NCBI GenBank assembly: GCA_947627285.1
Contig: CANQVL010000002.1
Span: 124,001 to 188,000, forward strand
From: an uncultured Oscillospiraceae bacterium
GTDB lineage: Bacteria > Bacillota > Clostridia > Oscillospirales > Oscillospiraceae
Length of the DNA stretch: 64,000 nucleotides
Reading direction: 5' to 3'
Part shown: positions 1-8,680 of the stretch, piece after piece
Numbering within the stretch: position 1 is the stretch's first letter
Layout: the number at the start of each line of letters is the position of its first letter
Notes under the pieces: model-generated
The model's input: the letters and a program-made list of their open reading frames with translations, nothing else
What the model was told of the DNA's origin: nothing
Databases searched by the model: none
Program-made: the position numbers and the translations under genes

Positions 1-269
1 ACGCGCCGGACGAAGGGCAGGAGCGCCCGCTGGTTTTCCGGCTCCATGGGCTCGCCGCCCAGGAGGGTGAGCCCGTTTATGTATCCGGGCTCAAGCATGG
101 ATATTATTTTGTCCTCTGTCTCCCTTGTGAAGGGCTCGCCGTAGCCGAAATCCCAGGTCTGGGGCTGGAAGCAGCCCTCGCAGTGATTGGTGCAGCCGGA
201 GACAAACAGCGTCACCCGCACGCCCTGCCCGTTGGCTATGTCGCAGTTTTTGATCTCACCGTAAAACAT
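1..269 (-). CDS. nrdG: Anaerobic ribonucleotide reductase activating protein, 3' end outside window
   Basis: Radical SAM activase that installs the glycyl radical on NrdD, using a [4Fe-4S] cluster and S-adenosylmethionine. Only the first 89 residues are in the window. The cluster motif CxxxCxxC is visible at Cys26, Cys30 and Cys33 (GCTNHCEGC), followed by GGEPM, typical of the family. The ATG at 269 has a GAGGG ribosome binding site. The gene lies 55 bp downstream of nrdD on the same strand, and a 9-bp stem-loop sits in the gap, so the two form an operon. Identity is firm; the missing C-terminus cannot be judged. Confidence 0.93.
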   Translation of the reverse strand, partial: MFYGEIKNCDIANGQGVRVTLFVSGCTNHCEGCFQPQTWDFGYGEPFTRETEDKIISMLEPGYINGLTLLGGEPMEPENQRALLPFVRR

Positions 270-287
270 AGTTTCCCTCACATATCA

Positions 288-317
288 ATATTCCCGAGGC
301 GTTGACCCCGGGAATAT
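288..317 (-). other. Intercistronic stem-loop between nrdD and nrdG
   Basis: Perfect 9-bp inverted repeat (ATATTCCCG / CGGGAATAT) with a 12-nt loop in the gap between nrdD and nrdG. There is no T-run, so it is more likely an mRNA processing or stability element than a terminator. The role is inferred. Confidence 0.5.
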
Positions 318-324
318 GTGTTGT

Positions 325-2523
325 TTAAAGATGCAATACCCTGTCGCGGATCTCCTGGGTCCGGCCCTGGTTCCAGAACTGGGTGCCGATGTAGCCGCAG
401 GTGCGGCGGGCGACGTTCATCTTGTTCTGGTCGGTGTTGCCGCACTTGGGGCACTTCCAGATGAGCTTTCCGTCCTCCTCGGCGATCTTGATCTCACCGT
501 CCCAGCCGCAGACCTGGCAGTAGTCGGACTTGGTGTTGAGCTCGGCGTAGATGATGTTGTCGTAGATGAACTTCATCACCTGCAGAACAGCCTCCAGGTT
601 GTTCTGCATATCCGGGACCTCCACGTAGCTGATGGCGCCGCCGGGGGAGAGGGCCTGGAACTCCGCCTCAAACTTGAGCTTTGTGAAGGCGTCGATGGGC
701 TCGGTGACGTGGACGTGGTAGGAGTTGGTGATGTAGCCCTTGTCGGTGATGCCCTCGATGACACCGAAGCGGCGCTGGAGGCACTTGGCAAACTTGTAGG
801 TGGTGGACTCCAGGGGGGTGCCGTAGAGGGAGTAGTCGATGTTTTCGGCGGTCTTCCACTCCTTGCACTTGTCGTTCATTCTCTGCATGACGGCGAGGGC
901 GAAGGGGGTGGCCTCAGGGTCGGTGTGGGATTTGCCGGTCATGTACTTGACGCACTCGTAAAGCCCGGCGTAGCCCAGGGAGATGGTGGAGTAGCCGCCG
1001 TAGAGGAGCTTGTCGATGGGCTCGCCCTTCTTGAGGCGCGCCAGGGCCCCGTACTGCCAGAGTATGGGCGCCACGTCGGAGGGGGTGCCCAGCAGACGCT
1101 CGTGGCGGCACCTGAGGGCCCGGTGGCACAGCTCCAGGCGCTCGTCGAATATCTTCCAGAACTTGTCCGTGTTCCCGCCGGAGGAGAGCGCCACGTCGGG
1201 GAGGTTTATCGTGACCACGCCCTGGTTGAAGCGCCCGTAATACTTGTGCTTGCCGGGCTCGTAGTTGCCGGCGTTTGCTATGTTGCCCACGCCCGCGTCG
1301 GTGAACCTGTCGGGGGTGAGGAAGGAGCGGCAGCCCATGCACGTGTAGACGTCGCCCTTGAGCTCCAGCATCTTCTTCTCGGAGATGTAGTCCGGGACCA
1401 TGCGTCGGGCGGTGCACCTGGCGGCGAGCTTCGTCAGCTCCCAGTAGCGGGAGCCCTCGGTTATGTTGTCCTCCTCAAGGACGTATATGAGCTTGGGGAA
1501 GGCGGGGGTGACCCAGACGCCGTCCTCGTTCTTGGTGCCCTCGTAGCGCTGCTCCAGGACCTCGCGGATTATGAGCGCCAGGTCCTCCCGCTCCCGCTCG
1601 TTCCTCGCCTCGCCCAGGTACATGAACACGGTGACGAAGGGTGCCTGTCCGTTGGTGGTGAGGAGGGTGACCACCTGGTACTGTATGGTCTGGACACCGC
1701 GGCGGATCTCCTCGTGCAGGCGGTCCTCAACTATCTTTTGAATCTTCTCCTCGCTGGGGTTGACGCCCAGGGTGACCAGCTCCTGCTCCACGACCCTTCT
1801 TATCTTCCGGCGGGAGACGTCCACAAAGGGAGCAAGGTGCGTGAGGGAGATGGACTGACCGCCGTACTGGTTGGAGGCGACCTGCGCGATGATCTGCGTG
1901 GCGATGTTGCAGGCGGTGGAGAAGGAGTGGGGGCGCTCGATGAGCGTGCCGGTGATGACGGTGCCGTTCTGGAGCATGTCCTCCAGGTTCACAAGGTCGC
2001 AGTTGTGCATATGCTGGGCGTAATAGTCGGTGTCATGGAAGTGGATTATGCCCGCCTCGTGGGCCTCCACTATGTCGCGGGGGAGAAGGATACGCTCGGA
2101 GAGGTCGCGGCTGACCTCGCCCGCCATGTAGTCGCGCTGGGTGGAGTTGACCACAGGGTTCTTGTTGGAGTTCTCCTGCTTCGCCTCCTCGTTGCAGCAC
2201 TCGATGAGGGACAAAATCTTTTCGTCGGTGGTGTTGCTCTGGCGGACCAGGGAGCGGGTGTAGCGGTAGGTGATGTAGTTCTTTGCCACCTCAAAGGCGC
2301 CGTGGGCCATTATCTGCTTCTCCACCAGGTCCTGGATCTCCTCAACGGAGGGGCTCCTGCCCATGTTCTCGCAGTCCAGCTCTACGCTGGCGGCGATGCG
2401 CTTTATCTGGAGCGGGGTCATCCTGTCCTGCTCCTCCACGGACATGTTGGCCTTGCTGATGGCGTTCTCGATCTTGGCGATGTCAAAGACCATCTCGGAG
2501 CCGTTGCGCTTTATGATTTTCAT
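325..2523 (-). CDS. nrdD: Anaerobic ribonucleoside-triphosphate reductase (class III)
   Basis: Reduces ribonucleoside triphosphates to deoxynucleotides without oxygen, using a glycyl radical. 732 residues: an N-terminal ATP-cone (about 1-90), the ten-stranded barrel core, a zinc site made of CxxC pairs at 669/672 and 691/694, and the C-terminal radical loop RTCGY with the probable radical glycine at 710. The length is normal for the family. The start ATG at 2523 follows AAGGGAGAG. Upstream lie a consensus promoter and two NrdR-like boxes, and nrdG follows 55 bp downstream. Presence of this class is the main sign of an anaerobic or facultative host. Confidence 0.97.
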   Translation of the reverse strand: MKIIKRNGSEMVFDIAKIENAISKANMSVEEQDRMTPLQIKRIAASVELDCENMGRSPSVEEIQDLVEKQIMAHGAFEVAKNYITYRYTRSLVRQSNTTDEKILSLIECCNEEAKQENSNKNPVVNSTQRDYMAGEVSRDLSERILLPRDIVEAHEAGIIHFHDTDYYAQHMHNCDLVNLEDMLQNGTVITGTLIERPHSFSTACNIATQIIAQVASNQYGGQSISLTHLAPFVDVSRRKIRRVVEQELVTLGVNPSEEKIQKIVEDRLHEEIRRGVQTIQYQVVTLLTTNGQAPFVTVFMYLGEARNEREREDLALIIREVLEQRYEGTKNEDGVWVTPAFPKLIYVLEEDNITEGSRYWELTKLAARCTARRMVPDYISEKKMLELKGDVYTCMGCRSFLTPDRFTDAGVGNIANAGNYEPGKHKYYGRFNQGVVTINLPDVALSSGGNTDKFWKIFDERLELCHRALRCRHERLLGTPSDVAPILWQYGALARLKKGEPIDKLLYGGYSTISLGYAGLYECVKYMTGKSHTDPEATPFALAVMQRMNDKCKEWKTAENIDYSLYGTPLESTTYKFAKCLQRRFGVIEGITDKGYITNSYHVHVTEPIDAFTKLKFEAEFQALSPGGAISYVEVPDMQNNLEAVLQVMKFIYDNIIYAELNTKSDYCQVCGWDGEIKIAEEDGKLIWKCPKCGNTDQNKMNVARRTCGYIGTQFWNQGRTQEIRDRVLHL

Positions 2524-2648
2524 TGTACTCTCTCCCTTTGGTGATACTTTCTTTATCGGTGTCCCTTGCCCTTTCTGCGGTGCGGACGCGGGGATGATTT
2601 ATTTGAAAAATGAATTATTCGAGCCGCGCGGAAACGCCGGTACGATAA

Positions 2649-2677
2649 AATATATCATATGGGGAGGAGAAAGTCAA
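2649..2677 (-). promoter_or_regulatory. nrdD promoter
   Basis: On the minus strand TTGACT (2672-2677) and TATATT (2649-2654) are separated by 17 bp, predicting a start near 2642 and a 5' leader of about 118 nt before nrdD. Confidence 0.7.
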
Positions 2678-2684
2678 GTGGAAA

Positions 2685-2733
2685 ATGGCATATATAGTGT
2701 TTTTGGCGTTTGATATAACACAATATACGGGGA
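2685..2733 (-). promoter_or_regulatory. Two NrdR-box-like sites upstream of nrdD
   Basis: Box 1 (2685-2700) reads ACACTATATATG on the minus strand. Box 2 (2718-2733) reads ACACAATATACG on the plus strand. Both resemble half or more of the NrdR consensus acaCwAtATaTwGtgt. Their centres are 33 bp apart, about three helical turns, the usual pairing of NrdR boxes upstream of nrd operons. Binding by NrdR is inferred; the nrdR gene is not in the window. Confidence 0.6.
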
Positions 2734-2823
2734 CGCGGAGCGCGGGGAACAAAAACGCCGGAAAAAAGGCGGCAATTGGAGATTTTTGTCGGAAAAGTGT
2801 CGGAAAAAGTAGTCAAAGAGTCG

Positions 2824-3504
2824 TTAAAGTATGATTTCAACCTGTTCGGCGGCGGTTATGCCGTCCGGCTCCACGTCGCAGGAGAGCGCCAGGAGGTTGA
2901 CGCCGTTTTTCGCGGCCTGGGAGAGGGCGTCGGCAAATTCCGGGTGGGTGGCGCGGTTGGGGGTGAAGTATTTCGCGCGGCGCATCGCTATTATAAACAC
3001 CGCCCAGGCGGAAAATCCCGCCCCGGCGCATCTTATGAGCTCCCCCAGGTGCTTGACGCCGCGAAGGGTCGGCGCGTCGGGGAACATGGCGGCGCCGTTT
3101 TCCTCCAGCGTCACGCCCTTGACCTCGCAGAAGGCGCGGGTGTTCCGAGCCTCCACGTAGAAGTCCAGGCGGGAGCCGCCGAAGGGCGTCTCGGGGCGGA
3201 TGAGGGTGGGGGAGGGGAAGAGCCGCCCCGCGGCGAGGTACTCCCCGAAGACGGCGTTGGGGGCGGCGGAGTCGATGTTGATGAGGAGATCGCCCTTTTT
3301 GACGGTTATAAGGTCGTAGAGGGTCCGGCGGGCGGGGTTTTCCGACCTTTGTACCCAGACTGGCGCGCCGGGGACAAGGAGCTCCCGGCACCTGCCGGTG
3401 TTTTTTACGTGTACAGTCTCCACCGCCCCGCCAAGCTCCACGCGGGCGATGAACCTGTTGGGGCGGTCGATAAACACGGCGGGGAGGACGTTTTCGTATC
3501 TCAT
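2824..3504 (-). CDS. sfsA: SfsA family protein (sugar fermentation stimulation / nuclease fold)
   Basis: 226 residues matching the SfsA family over the whole length: an N-terminal OB-like part with FIARVELGG and NTGRCRELL, then a nuclease-like core with SRLDFYVE and FCEVKGVTL (acidic and Lys residues of a PD-(D/E)XK-type site) and a C-terminal FTPNRATHPEFADAL. E. coli SfsA was named for an effect on maltose genes and binds DNA; its role in clostridia is unclear. The ATG at 3504 follows AGGTGAT. It diverges from trkA, the two promoters lying back to back. Confidence 0.9.
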   Translation of the reverse strand: MRYENVLPAVFIDRPNRFIARVELGGAVETVHVKNTGRCRELLVPGAPVWVQRSENPARRTLYDLITVKKGDLLINIDSAAPNAVFGEYLAAGRLFPSPTLIRPETPFGGSRLDFYVEARNTRAFCEVKGVTLEENGAAMFPDAPTLRGVKHLGELIRCAGAGFSAWAVFIIAMRRAKYFTPNRATHPEFADALSQAAKNGVNLLALSCDVEPDGITAAEQVEIIL

Positions 3505-3536
3505 TTGAAAATCACCTGATTTTTTGACTTTTTTTA

Positions 3537-3564
3537 ATTTTACACCCGCAAAAGCTTATGTCAA
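3537..3564 (-). promoter_or_regulatory. sfsA promoter
   Basis: Minus-strand TTGACA (3559-3564), 16-bp spacer, TAAAAT (3537-3542). Its -35 box is only 3 bp from the -35 box of the divergent trkA promoter, so the two promoters probably affect each other. Confidence 0.65.
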
Positions 3565-3567
3565 GGG

Positions 3568-3595
3568 TTGAATTTTACCGGGTTTCTGATATACT
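3568..3595 (+). promoter_or_regulatory. trkA-trkH promoter
   Basis: TTGAAT (3568-3573), 16-bp spacer, TATACT (3590-3595); predicted start near 3602, giving a short leader with the GGAGGG ribosome binding site at 3628. Confidence 0.65.
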
Positions 3596-3639
3596 GTACA
3601 GACATACTGCTTTTGTCGGATTCCAATGGAGGGATATTT

Positions 3640-5013
3640 TTGAACATAATCATCGTCGGCGCCGGCGGAGTCGGGTACTCGCTGGCGGACAGCCTCAACG
3701 CCGAGGGGCACCAGATAACGCTCATTGACCCCAACGCCCGCCGGCTCAACGCGGCGCTTGAGAAGATAGACGTGCAGGGCATAGCCGGCAACGGGGTGAG
3801 CCACGAGGTCCTTCAGGAGGCGGGCATAGGCGGGGCGGACCTGCTGATAGCCGTCACGGACCAGGACGAGGTGAATATGCTATGCTGTCTCATGGCGAAA
3901 AAGCTGTCGGGCTGTCAGACCATAGCCCGCGTCAGGAACCCGGTCTATTACAGGGAGATAAACCTTTTAAAGGACGAGTTGGGGCTGAGCATGGCGATAA
4001 ATCCGGAGCTTGCCACAGCCAGCGAGATATTTGACCTCATACAGATACCCAACGCCATGACGGTGGAGTCCTTTGCCAAGGGCAGGGTGAACCTCATTGA
4101 GATAATAATCCCCCAGGGCTCGCCGGCGGACGACCTGAAGGTGATGGACTTCCCGCAGAAGGTGTCAAAGGGAACGCTCATCTGCATACTTGAGCGGGGC
4201 GACACGCACCGGGTGGAGATACCCCGCGGCGACACCGTGCTCCGCGCCGGGGACAGGATATACATCATAACGCCGCCGGAGGAGATGACGAAGCTCTTCA
4301 AAAAGCTGGGCTTCCAGGTGAAGCCCTCCAGGGACGTGATGATAATCGGCGGGGGCAGGACCGGCTACTATCTGGCGGACCAGCTCCTCTCCGCCGGAAA
4401 CAGCGTGAAGATAATCGAAAAGAACCGGGACGTATGCGAGGAGCTTGCCGCGAATCTGCCGGGGGCGGAGATAATAAACGGCGACGCGGTGGACCGGCAG
4501 CTTTTGACGGAGGAGGGCATAGGCGGCGAGGACGTATTTGTGCCGCTCACGGACCTTGACGAGGAAAACATACTCCTCTCCCTCTACGCCAGAAAGATCT
4601 CCAACGTGCGGCCCATAACGAAGGTCAGCACCTTCGGCTTCACCGAGGTGACGGAGGAGCTGCCCGTGGGGAGCATAATTAACCCCAAGGAGATAACGGC
4701 GTACAGCATACTCCGCTACGTGCGCGCCATGTCCAACTCCTCCGACTCCAGCGACATCGAGTCCCTCTACTACCTGGCGGGGCGGCAGGTGGAGGCGCTG
4801 GAGTTCCACATAAAGGCAAAAAGCGCCGTGACGGACCGCCCGCTCTCGGAGCTGAGGCCGAAGATGATACCGAACCTGCTCATATGCTGTATCTACCGGG
4901 ACGGGCGGCTCATAATCCCCCGAGGCAACGACGTGATACGCCAGGGCGACACCGTGGTGCTGGTGACCACAGCCCAGAAGCTGGGCTCCATCAACGACAT
5001 TCTCAGGTCCTGA
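3640..5013 (+). CDS. trkA: Trk potassium uptake system regulatory subunit TrkA
   Basis: Cytoplasmic NAD(H)-binding gating subunit of the Trk potassium channel. The TTG at 3640 is chosen as start because GGAGGG lies 6 nt upstream and the protein then opens directly with the first Rossmann motif (IIIVGAGGVG); an upstream in-frame TTG at 3568 lies inside the promoter. At 457 residues it has the tandem plan of TrkA: RCK_N 1, TrkA_C 1, a second RCK_N starting at MIIGGGRTG (about residue 233) and TrkA_C 2. trkH follows after 15 bp, forming a two-gene operon. Confidence 0.95.
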   Translation: MNIIIVGAGGVGYSLADSLNAEGHQITLIDPNARRLNAALEKIDVQGIAGNGVSHEVLQEAGIGGADLLIAVTDQDEVNMLCCLMAKKLSGCQTIARVRNPVYYREINLLKDELGLSMAINPELATASEIFDLIQIPNAMTVESFAKGRVNLIEIIIPQGSPADDLKVMDFPQKVSKGTLICILERGDTHRVEIPRGDTVLRAGDRIYIITPPEEMTKLFKKLGFQVKPSRDVMIIGGGRTGYYLADQLLSAGNSVKIIEKNRDVCEELAANLPGAEIINGDAVDRQLLTEEGIGGEDVFVPLTDLDEENILLSLYARKISNVRPITKVSTFGFTEVTEELPVGSIINPKEITAYSILRYVRAMSNSSDSSDIESLYYLAGRQVEALEFHIKAKSAVTDRPLSELRPKMIPNLLICCIYRDGRLIIPRGNDVIRQGDTVVLVTTAQKLGSINDILRS

Positions 5014-5028
5014 GCGGAGGGAGAGAGC

Positions 5029-6468
5029 ATGAACTATTCCTTTATCCGCTGGCTTGTGGGCTGGGTGCTGTGCATCGAGGCGGCGTTTTTGCTGATACCT
5101 CTGGGGCTGTGCCTGGGATACGGGGAGCCCTACGCGCCGGACTACCTGATAGCCATAGCCGTCACCGCCATACCGGGGATCGCGATGGCGGCAAAAAGGC
5201 CGAAGAACAGCTCGTTTTTTGCCCGCGAGGGCTTTGTGGCGACGGCGCTGAGCTGGATAATAATGTCCCTTGCCGGCGCGCTCCCCTTTTTTATCTCCGG
5301 CTGTATACCGAATTTCGTCAACGCGCTCTTTGAGGTGATCTCCGGCTTTACCACCACCGGCGCGTCCATACTCTCCGACGTGGAGGCGCTGCCAAAGTCG
5401 CTTCTCTTCTGGCGCAGCTTCACCCACTGGATAGGCGGCATGGGCGTTTTGGTGTTCCTTCTGGCGCTCCTGCCAATGACAGGCGGGCAGAGCATACTCA
5501 TAATGCGCGCCGAGTCGCCGGGGCCCTCCGTGGGCAAGCTGGTGCCCAGATTACAGCGCACCGCCGTGTACCTCTACGGGATATACCTCGTTATGACCGT
5601 GGCGGAGGTCATCGTGCTGGTGACAGGCGGGCTGGACCTGTTTTCGGCCTTCTGCATCTCCTTCGGCACCGCCGGCACCGGCGGCTTCGGCGTCCTCAAC
5701 GACTCCTTTGCCAGCTACTCCGCCTACGTGCAGATAGTCGTTACCGTCTTTATGTTCCTCTTTGGCGTCAACTTCAACTTCTACTTCTACCTGACGATAA
5801 AAAAGCTCCGCGCCGCCTTCGGCATGGAGGAGGTGCGGACGTACCTTTTCATATTCCTCGCGGCTGTGGCGCTGGTGACGGTGAATCTGATGACCCAGAT
5901 GGGCGGCTCCTTCGGCTATTCGCTCCTCCACGCGGCGTTCCAGTGCTCCTCCATCATGACCACCACGGGCTTCTCCTCCGTAGACTTTGACCTGTGGCCC
6001 ACATTCTCAAAGACCGTCCTCATATGCCTCATGTTCGTGGGCGCCTGCGCCGGCTCCACCGGGGGCGGCATTAAGGTCAGCCGCGTGCTCATGTATTTTA
6101 AAAACATCGGACGCGAGCTCCGGCGCCTAATCCACCCCCGCACCGTCACCGCCGTCCGCATAGACGGCAAGGCGGCGGACAGGGACATGGTGGCGTCGGT
6201 GAACATGTGGCTTTTGGCGTACATCTCCGTCTTTTTCGGCTCCATGCTCGTGATAAGCCTTGACAACTTTGACTTCACCACCAACTTCTCCGCCGTCGCC
6301 GCCACGCTCAACAACATAGGCCCCGGCCTGAGCCTGGTGGGCCCCAGCCGCAACTTCGGCGACTACTCGGTGCTTTCAAAGCTGGTGCTGATGTTCGATA
6401 TGCTGGCGGGACGGTTGGAGATTTTCCCCATGCTGCTGATGCTGAGACCGGCAACCTGGAAAAAGTAA
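5029..6468 (+). CDS. trkH: Trk potassium uptake protein TrkH
   Basis: Membrane pore subunit of the Trk potassium transporter, partner of TrkA immediately upstream. 479 residues, mostly hydrophobic, with the repeated pore-loop selectivity filters of the SKT superfamily visible as TTTGAS, GTAGTGGFG, TTTGFSS and AGSTGGG. The start ATG has a GGAGGGAGAG site. A copy of the palindromic repeat begins 3 bp after the stop codon and probably ends the transcript. Confidence 0.95.
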   Translation: MNYSFIRWLVGWVLCIEAAFLLIPLGLCLGYGEPYAPDYLIAIAVTAIPGIAMAAKRPKNSSFFAREGFVATALSWIIMSLAGALPFFISGCIPNFVNALFEVISGFTTTGASILSDVEALPKSLLFWRSFTHWIGGMGVLVFLLALLPMTGGQSILIMRAESPGPSVGKLVPRLQRTAVYLYGIYLVMTVAEVIVLVTGGLDLFSAFCISFGTAGTGGFGVLNDSFASYSAYVQIVVTVFMFLFGVNFNFYFYLTIKKLRAAFGMEEVRTYLFIFLAAVALVTVNLMTQMGGSFGYSLLHAAFQCSSIMTTTGFSSVDFDLWPTFSKTVLICLMFVGACAGSTGGGIKVSRVLMYFKNIGRELRRLIHPRTVTAVRIDGKAADRDMVASVNMWLLAYISVFFGSMLVISLDNFDFTTNFSAVAATLNNIGPGLSLVGPSRNFGDYSVLSKLVLMFDMLAGRLEIFPMLLMLRPATWKK

Positions 6469-6470
6469 AA

Positions 6471-6657
6471 CTGGCTTGAAAGGTCGCAAAGCGACCTTTC
6501 AATGCCAATAGGAGACGTGCGGAAGACCTCTGGGAAAAGCCTGCGGGCTTTTCTCGGAGGTCTTCCTGCTGTCGCACTGCGCGCGCCGCCGAAGGCGGCA
6601 CACTTGCGCGACATAAGGTGATTTTTCCGACGTACATGCCGCCGGAAAAATATTTTA
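6471..6657 (-). repeat. Modular palindromic repeat, copy A
   Basis: One of seven intergenic copies. Read on the minus strand the copy has four hairpin modules in order: H1 (TTTTTCCGG...CCGAAAAA type, near 6628-6657), H2 with outer arms TGTCGCGC / GTGCGACA, H3 with arms GAAGACCTC / GAGGTCTTC, and H4 with arms TTGAAAGGTCGC / GCGACCTTTCAA. It lies between the convergent ends of trkH and asnB and may act as a bidirectional terminator. Confidence 0.8.
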
Positions 6658-6685
6658 TTGGGGGCTGATTACGTGGGGGTGCGGG

Positions 6686-8506
6686 TTAAATTATACGTAC
6701 CTTGTAGTTTTTCAACCAGTAATTGAGCTGTAAAAACCATGCTACGGTCTGGGGGGTGGTCATTAGCTGACCGTACCAGGGGACGGGGCGGTCGGAGGTC
6801 ATGAGGGCTCTCAGCTTATCCTCCCGGGCGATGTCGTGGAGCGGCTGCGATTTGTCGGCGAGAACGGCCTCCAACTCCCGGTTGACGGCGGCGAGATACG
6901 CCGGGTTGTGGGTCTTGGGGTAGGGGCTCTTTTTGCGCCAGAGCACCTCGTCGGGCAGTATGCCGCGCATGGCCTCGCGCAGGAGCCCCTTTTCGTACCC
7001 GCCACGGTCCTTGAACTCCCAGGGCACGGTGTACAGGTACTCCGCTATCCTGTGGTCGCAGAAGGGCACACGCACCTCCAGGGAGGACCACATACTCATC
7101 CGGTCCTTGCGGGCGAGAAGCGTCTGCATGAACCAGTCCACGTTCAGGTTCATCATCTGCTTCATGCGCCGCTCCAGCGGCGGCGTGCCGGGGAGGATGT
7201 CGCTTCCTTCGCAGGCGGCGCGGTAATATCCGTCCACGAACTGTGCGGGGTCGATGCCGCCGAGAACGCCGTCCTTGATGAAGGACGCCCTGTACGCCGT
7301 GGACTGCGCCCAGGGGAAGCCCTCGCGCTCCCGCACCGTGGGGTCCCTGTACCACGGGTAGCCCCCGAAAATCTCGTCCGCGCACTCGCCGGACACCGCG
7401 ACGGTGGCGAGCTTCTTTATCTCCCGGCAGAAGAGCAGCAGGGAGGAATCCACGTCCGCCATACCGGGGAGGTCCCGCGCCTCCACCGCCTCATAGAGCG
7501 CCGACACCAGCTCCGGCGTATCAAGCGTCACCTGGTGGTTGTTCCCGCGCAGGAAGTCCGCCATTATTTTGATAAACGCCGGGTCGGAGTTGGGCTGGAA
7601 CTTGCTGGCCTTGAAATATTTGGCGTTGTCCAGATAATCCACGGACACGGTGTCCAGGGCCATGCCGCTTTCGGCGTACTCCCTGTCCGCCACGGCGGAG
7701 ATGATCGACGAGTCCAGCCCGCCGGAGAGGAAGGTACACAGCGGCACGTCGGAGACGAGCTGACGCTTAATGGCGTCCAGCACCAAAAACCGCACCTTCT
7801 CCGCCGTCTCCTCAAAGCTGTCCGTGTGGGGCGCGTCGCGCAGACGCCAGTAACGGCGCAGGCTCAGAGTGTCCGTGTCGGGAGAATACCAGCCGCACTC
7901 ACCGGGCAGAAGCTCGGAAATGTCCCTGAAAACCCCGCTCCCGGGGGCTGTTCCGGGCCCCAGGAGCAAAACCTCCGCCAGGCCCTGCCGGTCCACCTCC
8001 GGCTCCACCCAGGGGTGGCGCAAAAGCGCCTTCAGCTCCGAGGCAAATATCAGCGCCCCGCGCCGGCGGGCGTAAAAAAGCGGCTTGACGCCCATCCTGT
8101 CCCGGCAGAGAAAGAGCCGCCGCTTTCGGCTGTCCCAAACCGCGAAGGCGTATATCCCGTTGAGCCTGTCGACCGCGTCCTCCCCGAATTGGGCGAAGGC
8201 GTGAAGGAGCACCTCCGTGTCCGACCGGTTCGTAAACTCATGCCCCAGGGCGCAAAGCTCCCGCCGGAGCTCCGGCGCGTTGTATATCTCGCCGTTGTAA
8301 ACTATGGTGTACCCGTCAAAGCTCATGGGCTGACGCCCGTTTTCCGGGTCCATCACCGAAAGCCGCGCGTGTATGAGCGCCGCCTCATCAAAAACCGCCA
8401 TACCCCTCTGGTCCGGCCCGCGCCGCTCAAGGGATCGCCGCATATCCTCAAATACCGGTAAAAGCCGTCGAATGTCGCCGCCAACCTGTCCCGCGATTCC
8501 GCACAT
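6686..8506 (-). CDS. asnB: Asparagine synthetase (glutamine-hydrolysing), B-type
   Basis: Makes asparagine from aspartate, ATP and glutamine. 606 residues: an N-terminal class II glutamine amidotransferase domain beginning MCGIAG, with Cys2 the nucleophile after Met removal, and a C-terminal ATP-pyrophosphatase synthetase domain with the PP-loop LSGGLDSS. ATG at 8506 with GGAGGTC upstream. It is a single gene; a second synthetase of a different subtype lies at 58564-60144, so the host encodes two. Some family members amidate other carboxylates, such as peptidoglycan, so the substrate is probable rather than certain. Confidence 0.9.
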   Translation of the reverse strand: MCGIAGQVGGDIRRLLPVFEDMRRSLERRGPDQRGMAVFDEAALIHARLSVMDPENGRQPMSFDGYTIVYNGEIYNAPELRRELCALGHEFTNRSDTEVLLHAFAQFGEDAVDRLNGIYAFAVWDSRKRRLFLCRDRMGVKPLFYARRRGALIFASELKALLRHPWVEPEVDRQGLAEVLLLGPGTAPGSGVFRDISELLPGECGWYSPDTDTLSLRRYWRLRDAPHTDSFEETAEKVRFLVLDAIKRQLVSDVPLCTFLSGGLDSSIISAVADREYAESGMALDTVSVDYLDNAKYFKASKFQPNSDPAFIKIMADFLRGNNHQVTLDTPELVSALYEAVEARDLPGMADVDSSLLLFCREIKKLATVAVSGECADEIFGGYPWYRDPTVREREGFPWAQSTAYRASFIKDGVLGGIDPAQFVDGYYRAACEGSDILPGTPPLERRMKQMMNLNVDWFMQTLLARKDRMSMWSSLEVRVPFCDHRIAEYLYTVPWEFKDRGGYEKGLLREAMRGILPDEVLWRKKSPYPKTHNPAYLAAVNRELEAVLADKSQPLHDIAREDKLRALMTSDRPVPWYGQLMTTPQTVAWFLQLNYWLKNYKVRII

Positions 8507-8680
8507 ATAATGACCTCCAAAAAAATAACATTCACCGAGTGGGTGAACGCCTTTGTTCCAAAGGCATTATATGAGGAAACATGTTAAACTGTACCACCTT
8601 CAAAACCGCACCTTTAATAGGCCCGGCGGCTTCGGAGCGCCCGCGCCTATTAAAGGCGCGGGCCTTTGGGTGACGCGTTT
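8507..8680 (-). promoter_or_regulatory. asnB upstream region with inverted repeats
   Basis: A TATAAT box for asnB is at 8566-8571 (minus strand) without a good -35 box, suggesting activator dependence. Between it and the gene are two small palindromes: GCCTTT/AAAGGC and TTCACC/GGTGAA. Farther upstream, CCTTTAATAGG (8611-8621) pairs perfectly with CCTATTAAAGG (8646-8656), while GCCCGCGCC (8639-8647) pairs with GGCGCGGGC (8655-8663), so the two hairpins are mutually exclusive. These may end the preceding ABC operon. Confidence 0.45.

Noticed and set aside
316..2544. Long open frame opposite nrdD (about 740 codons), and similar long frames opposite asnB, ffh, pgk, carB and others
   Set aside because: They mirror real genes in GC-rich sequence where the opposite frame lacks stops; the proteins are low-complexity runs of Val/Gly/Leu/His or Arg/Pro with no family features and no ribosome binding sites.
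3568..3639. Upstream TTG start for trkA
   Set aside because: It lies within the -35 hexamer of the trkA promoter; the TTG at 3640 has a ribosome binding site and matches family length.
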